Notes: a model not told the origin generated them from the sequence alone. A stretch of DNA of 64,000 bases from Cryptosporangium aurantiacum (GCF_900143005.1 NZ_FRCS01000009.1:124001-188000), one strand, 5' to 3'. Positions 40,855 through 51,922 are shown, counted from the first letter of the stretch. Numbers and translations: made by a program.

Positions 40855-41424
40855 TCAGGACTTCGGCACCCAGAACACGTAGTCGGCGCCGTAGCGGACG
40901 GCGCGCTTCTCGCCGGGTGTGCAGGCACCGGTCGGCGCGAGACCGCCGCTGGTGTTCACGCGGCTGATGTGGGTCACCGCGTACAGCTCAGTGCCCGGAC
41001 CGCCGCTCTCCCGGGTCGCGGTCAGCAACAGCCAGGGGATCGTGCCGTCCTTCGGCACCCGCTTCGCGACCGCGCCGAGCAGCGTCGACCCGTCGCGCTT
41101 CGACGTCCAGCGGGGACCGCCGTAGTGGTGGATCCGGCCGTGCCGGCCGTACCGGGCCAGCGTGGCCTCCGGTGTGGACGCGGGGTTCCAGGTGCCGGCC
41201 GGGTCACAGGTGTAGATCTGGACGCCGCGCACGACCCGGTACGCCGAGAGCACCCGGTAGTCGCCGTCCGGCGCCGGTGTCCCGGGCGGCAGCGTGAAGC
41301 GGTGCCCGGCGGGCCGGTGGTCGGTGGCCTGCGCGGTCGCCGGTGCGATCAGCGCGGCGAGTGCACCGACCCCGGCGAGCGCGAGTGCGGCCCGGATCCG
41401 GCGTTTCCCCCCGATGGCCCACAT
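40855..41424 (-). CDS. Secreted DUF3455-family protein
   Basis: 189 residues from ATG at 41424 with GGAGGT upstream. A Sec signal peptide covers about residues 1-32 (KRRIRAALALAGVGALAALIAPATAQA). The mature part has the DUF3455 pattern LPPGTPAPDGDYRVLSAYRVVRGVQIYTCDPAGTW and PEATLARYG, then HHYGGPRWTSKRDGS. Two cysteines may form a disulfide. Family function is unknown. It converges with the PucR gene, 4 bp between stops. Confidence 0.85.
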   Translation of the reverse strand: MWAIGGKRRIRAALALAGVGALAALIAPATAQATDHRPAGHRFTLPPGTPAPDGDYRVLSAYRVVRGVQIYTCDPAGTWNPASTPEATLARYGRHGRIHHYGGPRWTSKRDGSTLLGAVAKRVPKDGTIPWLLLTATRESGGPGTELYAVTHISRVNTSGGLAPTGACTPGEKRAVRYGADYVFWVPKS

Positions 41425-41465
41425 CTGAACCTCCGTTGTGTCGTCGCCTGTGGAGGAACCCATTC

Positions 41466-41491
41466 ACGCACGGATCCTTATCTCCGTGCGT
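41466..41491. terminator. Hairpin between the sigma partner gene and the DUF3455 gene
   Basis: The arms ACGCACGGA (41466-41474) and TCCGTGCGT (41483-41491) are perfect complements with an 8-nt loop. It lies 47 nt after the stop of the minus-strand membrane protein gene and 42 bp before the DUF3455 start. There is no T-run, which is common for actinobacterial terminators; an operator for the DUF3455 gene is the alternative. Confidence 0.45.
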
Positions 41492-41537
41492 ACTGCTTTA
41501 GGTGCTCTTAGTTATGGACGGTCCGGGCCTGATTCGC

Positions 41538-42644
41538 CTACCGGGGTGCGAACGGGGGCCACTCCGCCTGGTTCTCCAGGTCGGCGGACTGCTGGACGGT
41601 GGCGGCCAGCTCCAGGCACTGCGCCTTGAGCTGTGCGGCGGTGAACTCGGCGTTCTGCCGGTAACTGCAGGAGGCCGTCACCTTGAGATCTCCGGTCGCC
41701 ATGACCACGGACGTGAGCTCGGTCATGCTGCGCTCGTCCACGACCCGGGCCGGCCGGTCTTCGATCGTCGTGGTCGCCGTGCCGATGCCGTTGCCGATCG
41801 GGTTGGCGTTGATGCTGACGTAGGACGGGCCGGGGCCGCCGTAGGCCACGGTGGCCGACGGAGCGCGGATGCCGGTCGGGCTGGTCGTCGTCTGGAACTC
41901 CCGCAACGTGAAGTGCTCGGGCGCCTCGAATGTGTACGGGAGCCGGGTGGCGGTCGACAGGTCGATCGAGAGCGACGACGCGATCCGCACGGCGAGGTTC
42001 CTCGGGTCCGGCAGCTTCGGCACGACGACGTACGCCTCCGCGTTCGGCGCCCAGTCCCAGCGCAGTTCGAAGCCGAAATCGCCGATCGCGGTCCACGTCG
42101 ACGGGCGGCCTCCGATCGCCGGGCCGTCGGTGCCGGAGTGACTCGCGCTCTTCAGGTGGTTGGTGAGCGTCCGTCCGCGCGGGCCCACCAGTACCTGGAG
42201 GTGCGACTGCTTCCTCGTCTTCGGATCGCGACCGACTGCGTAGTACCCGAGGTAGGTGGGCGAGAGCGTGGTGCCGCGGTCGTCCAGCGAGTCCGGCACT
42301 CCGGTGACCCGGATGTCGCTGTGTGCCGGATCGAACTGGGCCGGCGCGGTGGGGGGCAGCGTGCCGACGTCCGGCGGGCCTGTCGAGCCGGACGGGCTGG
42401 GCACGCCGGACGGCCGGGCGGCCGGGGTCACCCGCTGGGCTTCGTCGTGATCGCCGGTCGCCAGAGCGGCGGTGGCCACGACCACGACCAGCACGAGCGC
42501 GGCGGCCGTCGCGATCGTCCAACGCGTCCGCCGGTGCCGGTAGGCCTCGACGCGCTCGATCACGCGGTCGGGGTCGACCGGCGATGCGGGCGGCGCCTCG
42601 TCCACGATTCGGGTCAGCAGCGCCCGGGCCCTGGTTTCGTCCAT
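41538..42644 (-). CDS. Single-pass membrane protein paired with an ECF sigma factor
   Basis: 368 residues from ATG at 42644 with GAGGAG upstream. The cytoplasmic N-terminus (about 1-43) is helical. One membrane segment follows (WTIATAAALVLVVVVATAALATG), then a Pro/Ser linker and a large extracytoplasmic domain with two cysteines. It starts 2 bp after the sigma factor stop. Position and topology fit an anti-sigma factor or sensor, but the zinc anti-sigma motif HxxxCxxC is absent. I cannot name a family. Confidence 0.75.
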   Translation of the reverse strand: MDETRARALLTRIVDEAPPASPVDPDRVIERVEAYRHRRTRWTIATAAALVLVVVVATAALATGDHDEAQRVTPAARPSGVPSPSGSTGPPDVGTLPPTAPAQFDPAHSDIRVTGVPDSLDDRGTTLSPTYLGYYAVGRDPKTRKQSHLQVLVGPRGRTLTNHLKSASHSGTDGPAIGGRPSTWTAIGDFGFELRWDWAPNAEAYVVVPKLPDPRNLAVRIASSLSIDLSTATRLPYTFEAPEHFTLREFQTTTSPTGIRAPSATVAYGGPGPSYVSINANPIGNGIGTATTTIEDRPARVVDERSMTELTSVVMATGDLKVTASCSYRQNAEFTAAQLKAQCLELAATVQQSADLENQAEWPPFAPR

Positions 42645-42646
42645 GA

Positions 42647-43216
42647 TCAACTCCTCGTCCGGGTCGTGGCGGCGCCGTTCGGCTCTGCCTCGGGCAGCGC
42701 GCGGCGAAGGGCGGCGAGGCCCCTAGCGGTCTGGCTCTTGACGGTTCCGTCCGAGCAGCCCAGCGTCTGGGCGGTCTCCTCGACGGAGAGGTCGGAGTAG
42801 TAGCGCAGGGCGATCACCGCGCGCTGTCGTGGCGGCAGCCCGGCGAGTGCCCGGCGGACGGCGACGACGGCGGCACCGTCGGGGTCGGCGAACGCCTCCT
42901 CCGGCAGCTGGTCGACCAGCACCACCCGGCGCGCCCAGTTGGTGCGGCGTTCACTGAGGAACGTGCGGACCAGGGTGGTGCGCGCATACGCGTTCAGATC
43001 GCTGGCGGCGCGCGCCCGATCCCACTTCAGGTACAGCTTGAACAGCGCGTCCTGAACCAGGTCGTCGGCGCGATGCCGATCGTGGCACAGCAGGTAGGCC
43101 AAGCGCTGCAACGCGGATAACCGCGTCTGGACGTAGTCACGAAAAGAGTTCACCGCCTCGTCGGGCCGGTCGCTCAACGCCAGTCGCCTCCGTCTGCCGA
43201 TTCGGTCCTCACTCAC
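42647..43216 (-). CDS. SigE-type ECF sigma-70 factor
   Basis: 189 residues from GTG at 43216; an inner GTG at 43153 (VNSFRDYVQTRL) would fit the family start better and is possible. Region 2 is LQRLAYLLCHDRHRADDLVQDALFKLYLKW, and region 4 is ALAGLPPRQRAVIALRYYSDLSVEETAQTLGCSDGTVKSQTARGLAALR. This is the short SigE-family ECF type of actinomycetes. It is followed at once by a membrane protein that is probably its partner. Confidence 0.9.
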   Translation of the reverse strand: MSEDRIGRRRRLALSDRPDEAVNSFRDYVQTRLSALQRLAYLLCHDRHRADDLVQDALFKLYLKWDRARAASDLNAYARTTLVRTFLSERRTNWARRVVLVDQLPEEAFADPDGAAVVAVRRALAGLPPRQRAVIALRYYSDLSVEETAQTLGCSDGTVKSQTARGLAALRRALPEAEPNGAATTRTRS

Positions 43217-43262
43217 TAGAGGGCGGGGCGGCGGCGAGGGTTGACACGTCCGGGGAAGTTTT

Positions 43263-44567
43263 TCAGTCGGCGGAGGCCGCGACCGGCGCGTGGCGGTCGC
43301 GAGCCCGGTCGAGGCGTTGCATCACCGGCGTCGCTGCCACGCCGTGCACGACGACCGACAGCAGGACGACAAAACCGACCGTGGCCCAGAGCAGCTCGAG
43401 GTCCGGGAACTTGGCGTGCGTCGCGGCGTACGCCAGGTAGTACAGCGACCCGATCCCGCGGATGCCGAAGAACGCGATCACCCACCGCTCCCGCGGCCCG
43501 GCCGACGAGCCGCGCAGCGCCACCCAGGCCGCGGCCGGCCGCAGCACGAACACCAGCAAAACGCCGACCAGCGCGGCCTGCCAGGTCAACGGCGCGAGCA
43601 GCCCGTCGATCACCGCGCCGCCGAACAGCAACAGCAGCAGGACCGTGAGCAGCCGCTCGATCTGTTCGGCGAAGTCGTGCAGCACCTGGTGGCTGCCGTG
43701 CGACCGCTCCGCGGCACGCACCGAGACCGCGCAGACGAACACCGCGAGGAACCCGTAGCCGTGCATCAGTTCGGCCACGCCGTAGGCGAGGAACGTGATC
43801 GCCAGCGCCAGGAAACCCTCCGCGTGATCAGCCAGGCGCAGCGTCTCCGACCGGGCCCGGAAGAACAGCTTGCCGAGCAGCCACCCGGTGCCCAGCCCGA
43901 CCGCCACTCCGAGCGCGACCCGCCACAGCACGTCGATCGCGACCCAGCGCCAGAGCCACTCGGCGAGCGCGGCCCAGCCCGACGGCGAGTCGGCGGCGAC
44001 GCCGGCCCCGGCCAGCGCCAGCGCTCCGTAGACGAACGGGAACGCGAGCCCGTCGTTGAGTCCGGCCTCCGACGTCAGCCCGAACCGGACCTCGTCCTCG
44101 GAGTCCTCCTCGTCGGTGGGTTCGCCGACCTGGACGTCGGCGGCCAGCACCGGGTCGGTCGGGGCCAGCGCCGCACCGAGCAGCAACGCCGACGCGGGCA
44201 CCAGCCCGGCCCACCACCAGCCGAGCAGCGCGGTGAACGCGATCGTCAACGGCATCGCGACCAGCAGCAGACGCCAGGTGACCGACCAGCGCCGCCACCC
44301 GACGGGCCGGTCGAGCTTCAGCCCGGCGCCGATCAGCGCGACGATCACGCCGATCTCGGTGAGGCGGGTGGTGGTCTCGGCGTGCTCGATCGGATCCGGC
44401 GACCCGAGGTCGAGCGGCAGCGCGAACACGAGCATGCCGAGCCCGAGGAACGCTATCGGCAGCGACAGCGGCCGTCGCTCCAGCAGGCGGGGCAGTACGC
44501 CGGCCAGCAACGCGCCGGCGCCGACGACGGCATAGGCCAGGTCAACGGGGTCCATGGGGCTACCCAT
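43263..44567 (-). CDS. CPA1-type cation/proton antiporter
   Basis: 434 residues, with about 12 hydrophobic segments. Two signatures are clear: the unwound-helix motif GAALAPTDPVLAADV and the ion-binding ND pair in SEAGLNDGLAFPFVYGALAL, as in NhaP-type CPA1 antiporters. FFGIRGIGSLYYLAYA is the conserved late motif. Starts at 44567 and 44555 are both possible. An acidic loop (EEDSEDE) lies just before the ND helix. It exchanges Na+ or K+ for H+. It lies upstream of the sigma factor, with 46 bp between. Confidence 0.9.
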   Translation of the reverse strand: MGSPMDPVDLAYAVVGAGALLAGVLPRLLERRPLSLPIAFLGLGMLVFALPLDLGSPDPIEHAETTTRLTEIGVIVALIGAGLKLDRPVGWRRWSVTWRLLLVAMPLTIAFTALLGWWWAGLVPASALLLGAALAPTDPVLAADVQVGEPTDEEDSEDEVRFGLTSEAGLNDGLAFPFVYGALALAGAGVAADSPSGWAALAEWLWRWVAIDVLWRVALGVAVGLGTGWLLGKLFFRARSETLRLADHAEGFLALAITFLAYGVAELMHGYGFLAVFVCAVSVRAAERSHGSHQVLHDFAEQIERLLTVLLLLLFGGAVIDGLLAPLTWQAALVGVLLVFVLRPAAAWVALRGSSAGPRERWVIAFFGIRGIGSLYYLAYAATHAKFPDLELLWATVGFVVLLSVVVHGVAATPVMQRLDRARDRHAPVAASAD

Positions 44568-44580
44568 GCCCCGGGCGCCG

Positions 44581-45591
44581 TCACTCGAAGCGGGACGTTC
44601 GCCACCCCAGCGCCGGCGCGACGTGGTTCCGGACGTCGGAGAGGATCTGCAGGTAGTCCTCGTGGTCGAATTCGTACGGCAGTTCGATCCGGAATTCGGT
44701 GACGTCGTCGAGCGTCGGGTCGGCGGTCAGTTGCTCGAGGATTTGCTCGGACGGCCCGACCAGGTCACGGGCGAACAGGATGCGCTGGGGGCCGTTGGGG
44801 CCGAGCGTCCGTTCGTATCGGCTCTCGGCGTAGGCCCGGTAGCGTTTGCGCGCCGTGGCGTCCGCGCTGTCGAACGGGACCACGACGCGGCCGAGCGCGA
44901 CCCGCCCGGCGCGGGAACCGCGCCGGTAGGTGCGGATCAGCGCGCGCTGCGCGGTGACGAAGTCGTCGGTGCCCTCGCCGGTGATGACGTTGCCGGTGAG
45001 TAAGTGCAGGCCGGCGCCGCCGGCCCAGGCCGCCGACCGCCCGCTGCCCCCGCCGTACCAGAGGCGGTCGACCAGGCCGCGGCTGAACGGCTGGACCCGC
45101 GGCCGCTGCACGTTGCCGGGTGAGTGGATGACCGTGTCCTCGTCGCCGAGGAACGTGCCGCGCAGGTTGTCGGCGAGCCGGCTGATCCGGTTGTACGACA
45201 GGTCGTAGGTGCGCCAGTCGCCGTCGAACGCGAGCGGCCCGAGCAGGTCGACGTGCGGCGGCTGCCCGGCGCTGAACCCCACCTGGAGGCGGCCGCGGGA
45301 GAGGACGTCGGACGTGGCGAGGTCCTCGGCGAGCCGGAACGGGTTCTCGTAGCCGATCGGGATCACCGCGGAGCCGAGCTGGATCCGCTGGGTGCGCTGG
45401 CCCGCGGCGGCCAGGAAGACCGCGGCCGAACCGACGCCGTGTTCGAGGTGGCGCTGGCGGATCCAGGCGCCGTCGTAGCCGAGTTCCTCGCCGTACTCGA
45501 ACTGCCGGAGCGTGTCCTCCAGGCCGCGATACGGGTCGTCGTCGGGGTAGTTGCCGGGGGTGAGGAAGGCCAGGGTCCGGATCGACGGCAC
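44581..45591 (-). CDS. LLM-class flavin-dependent oxidoreductase
   Basis: 336 residues from GTG at 45591 with GGGAG upstream. The luciferase-like TIM-barrel pattern is seen in FEYGEELGYDGAWIRQRHLEHGVGSAAVFLAAAGQRTQRIQLGSAVIPIGYENPFRLAEDLATSDVLSRGRLQVGFSAG. F420- and FMN-dependent enzymes share this pattern and cannot be told apart here. It lies 13 bp after the antiporter start region on the same strand. A partial dyad (45612-45629) lies just upstream. The TesB gene is the next upstream minus-strand gene. Confidence 0.88.
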   Translation of the reverse strand: MPSIRTLAFLTPGNYPDDDPYRGLEDTLRQFEYGEELGYDGAWIRQRHLEHGVGSAAVFLAAAGQRTQRIQLGSAVIPIGYENPFRLAEDLATSDVLSRGRLQVGFSAGQPPHVDLLGPLAFDGDWRTYDLSYNRISRLADNLRGTFLGDEDTVIHSPGNVQRPRVQPFSRGLVDRLWYGGGSGRSAAWAGGAGLHLLTGNVITGEGTDDFVTAQRALIRTYRRGSRAGRVALGRVVVPFDSADATARKRYRAYAESRYERTLGPNGPQRILFARDLVGPSEQILEQLTADPTLDDVTEFRIELPYEFDHEDYLQILSDVRNHVAPALGWRTSRFE

Positions 45592-45611
45592 GGCAGCTCC
45601 CGCAGTGTGTT

Positions 45612-45629
45612 CTGTTCCTATCGGAATAG
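45612..45629. promoter_or_regulatory. Near-perfect dyad upstream of the LLM oxidoreductase gene
   Basis: The arms CTGTTCC (45612-45618) and GGAATAG (45623-45629) are complementary at 6 of 7 positions around TATC. The dyad sits 20 bp upstream of the oxidoreductase GTG, in an unusually AT-rich stretch, so it may be an operator or part of the promoter. Confidence 0.4.
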
Positions 45630-45633
45630 TAGG

Positions 45634-46533
45634 CTAATCCCGCGGGCTCAGGGGTTTGACCAGCCCCTCCTGGACGATCGTGGCGATCAGGCGACCGGTG
45701 GCGTCGAACATCCGGCCGCGGCACAGGCCACGGCCCTGGCCGGCCCAGTCCGACTCCATGTCGTAGAGCAGCCACTCGTCCGCCCGGACCGGCCCGTGGA
45801 ACCAGATCGCGTGGTCGAGGCTGGCCACCAGCAGGTTCCGGTCGCCGATCACGGCCCGGTGCGGGTAGACGGCGGTCGAGAGCAGGAACATGTCGGAGAA
45901 GTAGGCCAGCCCGCACGCGTGCGCGAGCGGGTTGTCGGGCAGCGGCTCGCGGATCCGCATCAGGACCTGCTGCCGCGACGGCGGCGCCTCGCCGCGCAGG
46001 ACGTAGTCGCGGGCGGGCCGCTCGACGAACCGGACCTCGACCGGCTTCGGCGCGATCCGCCGCGTGAACCATTCGCCGAGCCCGGCGTCGGCGCGGGCGA
46101 GCGTCTCCTCGACCGACTCGACCGCGTCGAAGTCCGGTACCGGGGAGGTGGCTTCCTGGTGCTCGAGCACCGGCCCGGACGCCGCGGCCGGCGCGAACGA
46201 GACCGTCAGCGCGAACACGTCGTGCGGCCCCTGCTTGCCCAGCACCTGCCGGACGGTCTGCGCGCGGCCGTCGCGCAGCGCGTCGACGTCGTACTCGATC
46301 GGTGCGTCCGGGTCGCCGGGGTGCAGGAAGTGGCCGTGCAGCGAGTGCGGCACCCGGCCGTCCGGTGCGGTGCGGCCGGCGGCGGCCAGCGCCTGAGCGA
46401 CCAGCTGACCACCGTAGACCCGCGGCCCCGAGGACCGGTCGGCCCCGGCGGCGACGTATCGTCCTGGGCCGGCGTCGGTGAGTTCCACGATCTCGGCCAG
46501 GCTGACCGGGGCCACCCGGGTTTCGCTGTGCAT
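45634..46533 (-). CDS. tesB: Acyl-CoA thioesterase II (TesB-type double hotdog)
   Basis: 299 residues from ATG at 46533; no strong ribosome site is seen. The N-terminal hotdog has RVYGGQLVAQALAAAGRTAPDGRVPHSLHGHFLHPGDP. The second has FLLSTAVYPHRAV, then ASLDHAIWFHGPVRADEWLLYDMES and GRGLCRGRMFDATGRLIATIVQEGL. The Asp (SLDHAIWFH), the Ser/Thr in the middle and the Gln (VQEGL) match the TesB catalytic set. It hydrolyses acyl-CoA thioesters. It is divergent from the DUF2293 gene. Confidence 0.92.
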   Translation of the reverse strand: MHSETRVAPVSLAEIVELTDAGPGRYVAAGADRSSGPRVYGGQLVAQALAAAGRTAPDGRVPHSLHGHFLHPGDPDAPIEYDVDALRDGRAQTVRQVLGKQGPHDVFALTVSFAPAAASGPVLEHQEATSPVPDFDAVESVEETLARADAGLGEWFTRRIAPKPVEVRFVERPARDYVLRGEAPPSRQQVLMRIREPLPDNPLAHACGLAYFSDMFLLSTAVYPHRAVIGDRNLLVASLDHAIWFHGPVRADEWLLYDMESDWAGQGRGLCRGRMFDATGRLIATIVQEGLVKPLSPRD

Positions 46534-46660
46534 CCGTCGACGTTCGCACATGGTCGGCGCCGGTGGGGCCGCTGTGAACGGCGTCACGAACGCGCGGCCC
46601 GGCGCCGCGTGCGCCTCGGCCTGGCGGGCGCGGCGGCGCCCGGCCCGGCAGAATGGCCGC

Positions 46661-47722
46661 GTGTCGAAACTGGAACGGCGGGTCGTCGCGGTCGCGGAGA
46701 GTGCACTGGCCACCCGGAAGGTGGTGTCCGCGGTCGACGTCCTGACCGGCCTGCGCTGGGTGCGCGTCGGCCAGGTCGACACCTGGCGGCAAGGCCGTTT
46801 GGACGCTCTGGAGGCCGCCACCGCGGTCGACGCCCGAAAGCTGGTCGACGCGGTGAGTCTTCTGCGGTCGTGGGCGGAGCAGAAAGGCCTGGTCGCCGGC
46901 GAGGCCTCGTACGTGGCGGCCAGCCGCGACCGGCGCGCGCTCCGGTTCACCCGCACCGGCGACGACGCGGTGGAGCAAGCGTTCCGAATCGAGTGGAGCG
47001 CCGCGGACCTGAGCGCCGCCCGGCGTCAGCGGCTCGCCGCGCGGCAGCAGGCGGTGCCGGACCTGGTCGTGCACGTCGCGACTGGCGTGTGGGTCTGCGA
47101 CGCCTGCGACGGGACCGCGCCGTACCAGGTCCCGGAGGGCGACGAGCGGCTCTGCCCGGGCTGCGCCGACCTGGATCACCTCGTGTTTCTGCCGGCGGGC
47201 AACGCCGCGCTGTCCCGCCGGGCGAAGAAGGAGAGCACGCTGTCCGCGATCGTCGTCCGCTACAACCGGAGGCGGAAGCGCTACGAGCGGCAGGGAATCC
47301 TGGTCGAGGAGGGCGCGCTCGCGCGCGCCGAGGAATCCTGCCTGGCCGACGAGGACGCGCGGGAACGCAGGCGGCAGCGCGACGAGGTCCGGCGGGACGC
47401 CGCCGACGTGGCGTACCAGGCGGCGCTGGCCGGGCGGATCACCGCGCTGTTCCCCGGTTGCTCCCCCGAGCGGGCGGACGCGATCGCGCGGCGCGCGGGG
47501 GAGCGCAGCAGCGGACGGGTCGGACGCTCGGCCGCGGCCAAGGCGCTCGACGAGCAGGCGGTGACGCTGGCCGTGGTCGCGTCGGTGCGGCACGAGGACA
47601 CCGAGTACGACGCGCTGCTGATGGCCGGCGTGCCGCGCCGCGAGGCCCGTGACCGCATCCGCACCCGCCTCGACGCCGTCCTCACCACCTGGCGCACCAA
47701 TCGACGCGAAACCGGCCTCTAA
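46661..47722 (+). CDS. DUF2293-family protein with a zinc-ribbon motif
   Basis: 353 residues from GTG at 46661. The middle has CDACDGTAPYQVPEGDERLCPGC, a likely zinc ribbon, followed by a basic coiled-coil region (RRKRYERQGILVEE, RERRRQRDEVRRDAA). The C-terminal DUF2293 part is ALAGRITALFPGCSPERADAIARRAGERSSGRVGRSAAAKALD. The function is unknown; nucleic-acid binding is plausible. Its final residues RRETGL are encoded in a palindromic element (47703-47749) shared with the CoA-transferase gene end. Confidence 0.83.
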   Translation: MSKLERRVVAVAESALATRKVVSAVDVLTGLRWVRVGQVDTWRQGRLDALEAATAVDARKLVDAVSLLRSWAEQKGLVAGEASYVAASRDRRALRFTRTGDDAVEQAFRIEWSAADLSAARRQRLAARQQAVPDLVVHVATGVWVCDACDGTAPYQVPEGDERLCPGCADLDHLVFLPAGNAALSRRAKKESTLSAIVVRYNRRRKRYERQGILVEEGALARAEESCLADEDARERRRQRDEVRRDAADVAYQAALAGRITALFPGCSPERADAIARRAGERSSGRVGRSAAAKALDEQAVTLAVVASVRHEDTEYDALLMAGVPRREARDRIRTRLDAVLTTWRTNRRETGL

Positions 47723-47749
47723 CGTCGCGTTAGAGGCCGGTTTCGCGTT
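47703..47749. terminator. Long perfect hairpin between convergent genes
   Basis: The 21-bp arms 47704-47724 and 47728-47748 are perfect complements with a 3-nt loop (TCG); the left arm starts ACGCGAAACC. It covers the DUF2293 stop codon and faces the monomeric Icd gene, so it should terminate both transcripts. It aligns without gaps to 16985-17031 (35/47 identical). The paired bases changed together in some positions here but not in the other copy. Confidence 0.85.
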
Positions 47750-47753
47750 CGGC

Positions 47754-50012
<2,259 letters not shown>

Positions 50013-50033
50013 TCAGTACCGTAAGCGCCCCTA

Positions 50034-50118
50034 AGCGGACACTTTCCGTACGCCCCCCGGTATACCCGTGAACTGCGGCGCAACGAACAGTACACGCGTA
50101 CTGTATCGGGTGTCCGCT
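50034..50118. promoter_or_regulatory. Nested inverted repeats in the icd/iminopeptidase divergent region
   Basis: The inner dyad has arms ACAGTAC (50087-50093) and GTACTGT (50098-50104) around ACGC. The outer pair AGCGGACAC (50034-50042) and GTGTCCGCT (50110-50118) is also perfect but 67 bp apart. Both lie in the 167-bp region between the two starts. The inner one is a plausible operator; the outer one could allow looping or mark one site near each promoter. Confidence 0.5.
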
Positions 50119-50140
50119 ACTTCCGCCCCAGCGGCCTAAC

Positions 50141-51103
50141 GTGAACGGCATGCGCGTTCTGTATCCGCCCCTCGATCCGCACCGCTCCGGCTTGCTCGAC
50201 GTCGGCGACGGCCACTCGATCTACTGGGAGGAGTGCGGGACGCCCGCCGGCAAACCCGTCGTCTTCCTGCACGGCGGTCCGGGTGGCGGCAGCTCGCCGA
50301 TGCATCGCAGGCTGTTCGACCCCAGCCGCTACCGCATCGTCCTGCTCGACCAGCGCGGATGTGGCCGCTCGACACCGCACGCCGGCGATCCGGTCGCGGA
50401 CCTGAGCGCGAACACGACCTGGCACTTGGTCGCCGACCTGGAATTACTCCGTGAGCATCTGGGTATCGACCGCTGGCAGGTGTTCGGCGGGTCGTGGGGG
50501 TCGACGCTGGCGCTGGCCTACGCGGAGACCCACCCCGACCGGGTCACCGAGCTGGTGCTGCGGGGCATCTTCACGCTGCGGCGGAGCGAGATCGCGTGGT
50601 TCTACGAGGGCCCGGCCGGGGCACTGGCCCCCGACCGCTGGGAAGAGTTCGCCGCCGCGGTGCCGGGAACACGACCCGGCGGGTTCGTCGACGCCTACGC
50701 GCGGCTGCTGTTCGACCCCGACCCCGCGGTGCACGAGTCCGCCGCGGTGGCGTGGGCGCGCTGGGAGGCCGGGAACATCTCGCTGCTGCCCCGGCCGGAG
50801 CTGCTGGCCTCCTACGGCCGGGCGCCGTTCGCGACCGCGTTCGCCCGGATCGAAAACCACTACTTCCGCCACGGCGGCTGGCTCGCCGAGGGACAGCTGA
50901 TCGCCGAGGCGGGCAAGCTGGCCGGTATCCCGACCGTCATCGTGCAGGGACGCTACGACCTCTGTACGCCCGCCACGACGGCGTGGGACCTGCACCGTGC
51001 GTTACCTGACGCGCAGTTCGTGCTGGTGGACGACGCCGGGCACGCGTTCGACGAACCGGGCATCCTCGACGCGCTGATCACCGCCACCGACAGCTTTCGG
51101 TGA
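50141..51103 (+). CDS. pip: Proline iminopeptidase (S33 family)
   Basis: 320 residues from GTG at 50141; an ATG at 50150 is equally possible, and no strong ribosome site is seen. It opens LYPPLDPHRSGLLDVGDGHSIYWEECGTPAGKPVVFLHGGPGGGSSP, typical of Pip. The nucleophile elbow is GGSWGSTLALAYA, the acid lies in VQGRYDLCTP and the His in DDAGHAF. It removes N-terminal proline from peptides in the cytoplasm. It is divergent from icd. Confidence 0.93.
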   Translation: MNGMRVLYPPLDPHRSGLLDVGDGHSIYWEECGTPAGKPVVFLHGGPGGGSSPMHRRLFDPSRYRIVLLDQRGCGRSTPHAGDPVADLSANTTWHLVADLELLREHLGIDRWQVFGGSWGSTLALAYAETHPDRVTELVLRGIFTLRRSEIAWFYEGPAGALAPDRWEEFAAAVPGTRPGGFVDAYARLLFDPDPAVHESAAVAWARWEAGNISLLPRPELLASYGRAPFATAFARIENHYFRHGGWLAEGQLIAEAGKLAGIPTVIVQGRYDLCTPATTAWDLHRALPDAQFVLVDDAGHAFDEPGILDALITATDSFR

Positions 51104-51382
51104 TGCCGCCAGTCCGGCGAGCCGGGCACCGTGTCAGGGAGCCCCAGCGGTTCGTCGACTCCAGACAGCGACGGTCTCGACCGCAACCGCGTCGGTCTCG
51201 ACGTCGGCCCACATCAGGTCGTACACCGGTTGCAAGAACGGAACGGCGCGACGCCGAGGGCCGGGCACCGGCGGATGCTAACACCGTGTCGATCGCCGGA
51301 CGCGTGCACGCATGGCGCGCGGCGCGATCGAAGGCGTCGAATCTCGGGTGCGTCCGCTGCGGGACGTAGGTAGCACTAGGAC
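51104..51382. other. Intergenic stretch with a possible coding remnant
   Basis: No confident gene is found here. On the minus strand a 44-codon frame ending at 51134 reads AVPFLQPVYDLMWADVETD followed by AVAVETVAVW, a protein-like composition, but it has no family match I know and no ribosome site. It could be a decayed C-terminus or chance. Confidence 0.3.
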
Positions 51383-51922
51383 ATGGCAGAGCTGAGCGTG
51401 CCCACGGTGGGTCTGCGTGTTTCGTTCCTCGCCGGGATGGCGGAGTTCCGCGGCGAGGGTCGCGGCGCGGAGACGGACCAGACCGAGATGGGCTACGAGA
51501 TCCGCCGGTTCGGACCGGACTGGTCGGAGGCCGCGGGGTTCGCCCGGTACGTCGACTGGCTCCTGGCCCAGGCGCGGGAGGATTCGCCGCGGCGCCCAGG
51601 ATACGTGCCGGCCACGACGCTGTGGTGGGTCGAGGACGAGGAGTACCTCGGACGGATCGCGATCCGGCACCGCTTGACGCCTACTCTGCGAGAGGTCGGG
51701 GGCCACATCGGCTACGACGTACGTCCCTCCGCGCGCCGCCGTGGTCACGCGACGGCGATGTTGCGTGCGGCTCTGCCGGTGGCGCGCGCTCTGGGGATCG
51801 AGTCCGCGCTGCTGACGTGCGACGTGGACAACGTCGCGTCGCGGAAAGTCATCGAGGGCAATGGCGGGGTGTTCGACGATCAGCGGGGCGCGAAGTTGCG
51901 GTACTGGGTCTCTACCGGTTGA
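51383..51922 (+). CDS. GNAT-family N-acetyltransferase
   Basis: 179 residues from ATG at 51383. A start at the inner ATG coding for MGYEIRRFGPDWS (51488) would fit the domain better and cannot be excluded. The acetyl-CoA motif A is GYDVRPSARRRGHATAMLRAALPVARALGIESALLTCDVDNVASRKVIEGNGG, which is clear for GNAT. Base composition is slightly lower in GC than in the neighbours. The substrate is unknown. It is followed by 330 bp without a clear gene. Confidence 0.83.
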   Translation: MAELSVPTVGLRVSFLAGMAEFRGEGRGAETDQTEMGYEIRRFGPDWSEAAGFARYVDWLLAQAREDSPRRPGYVPATTLWWVEDEEYLGRIAIRHRLTPTLREVGGHIGYDVRPSARRRGHATAMLRAALPVARALGIESALLTCDVDNVASRKVIEGNGGVFDDQRGAKLRYWVSTG

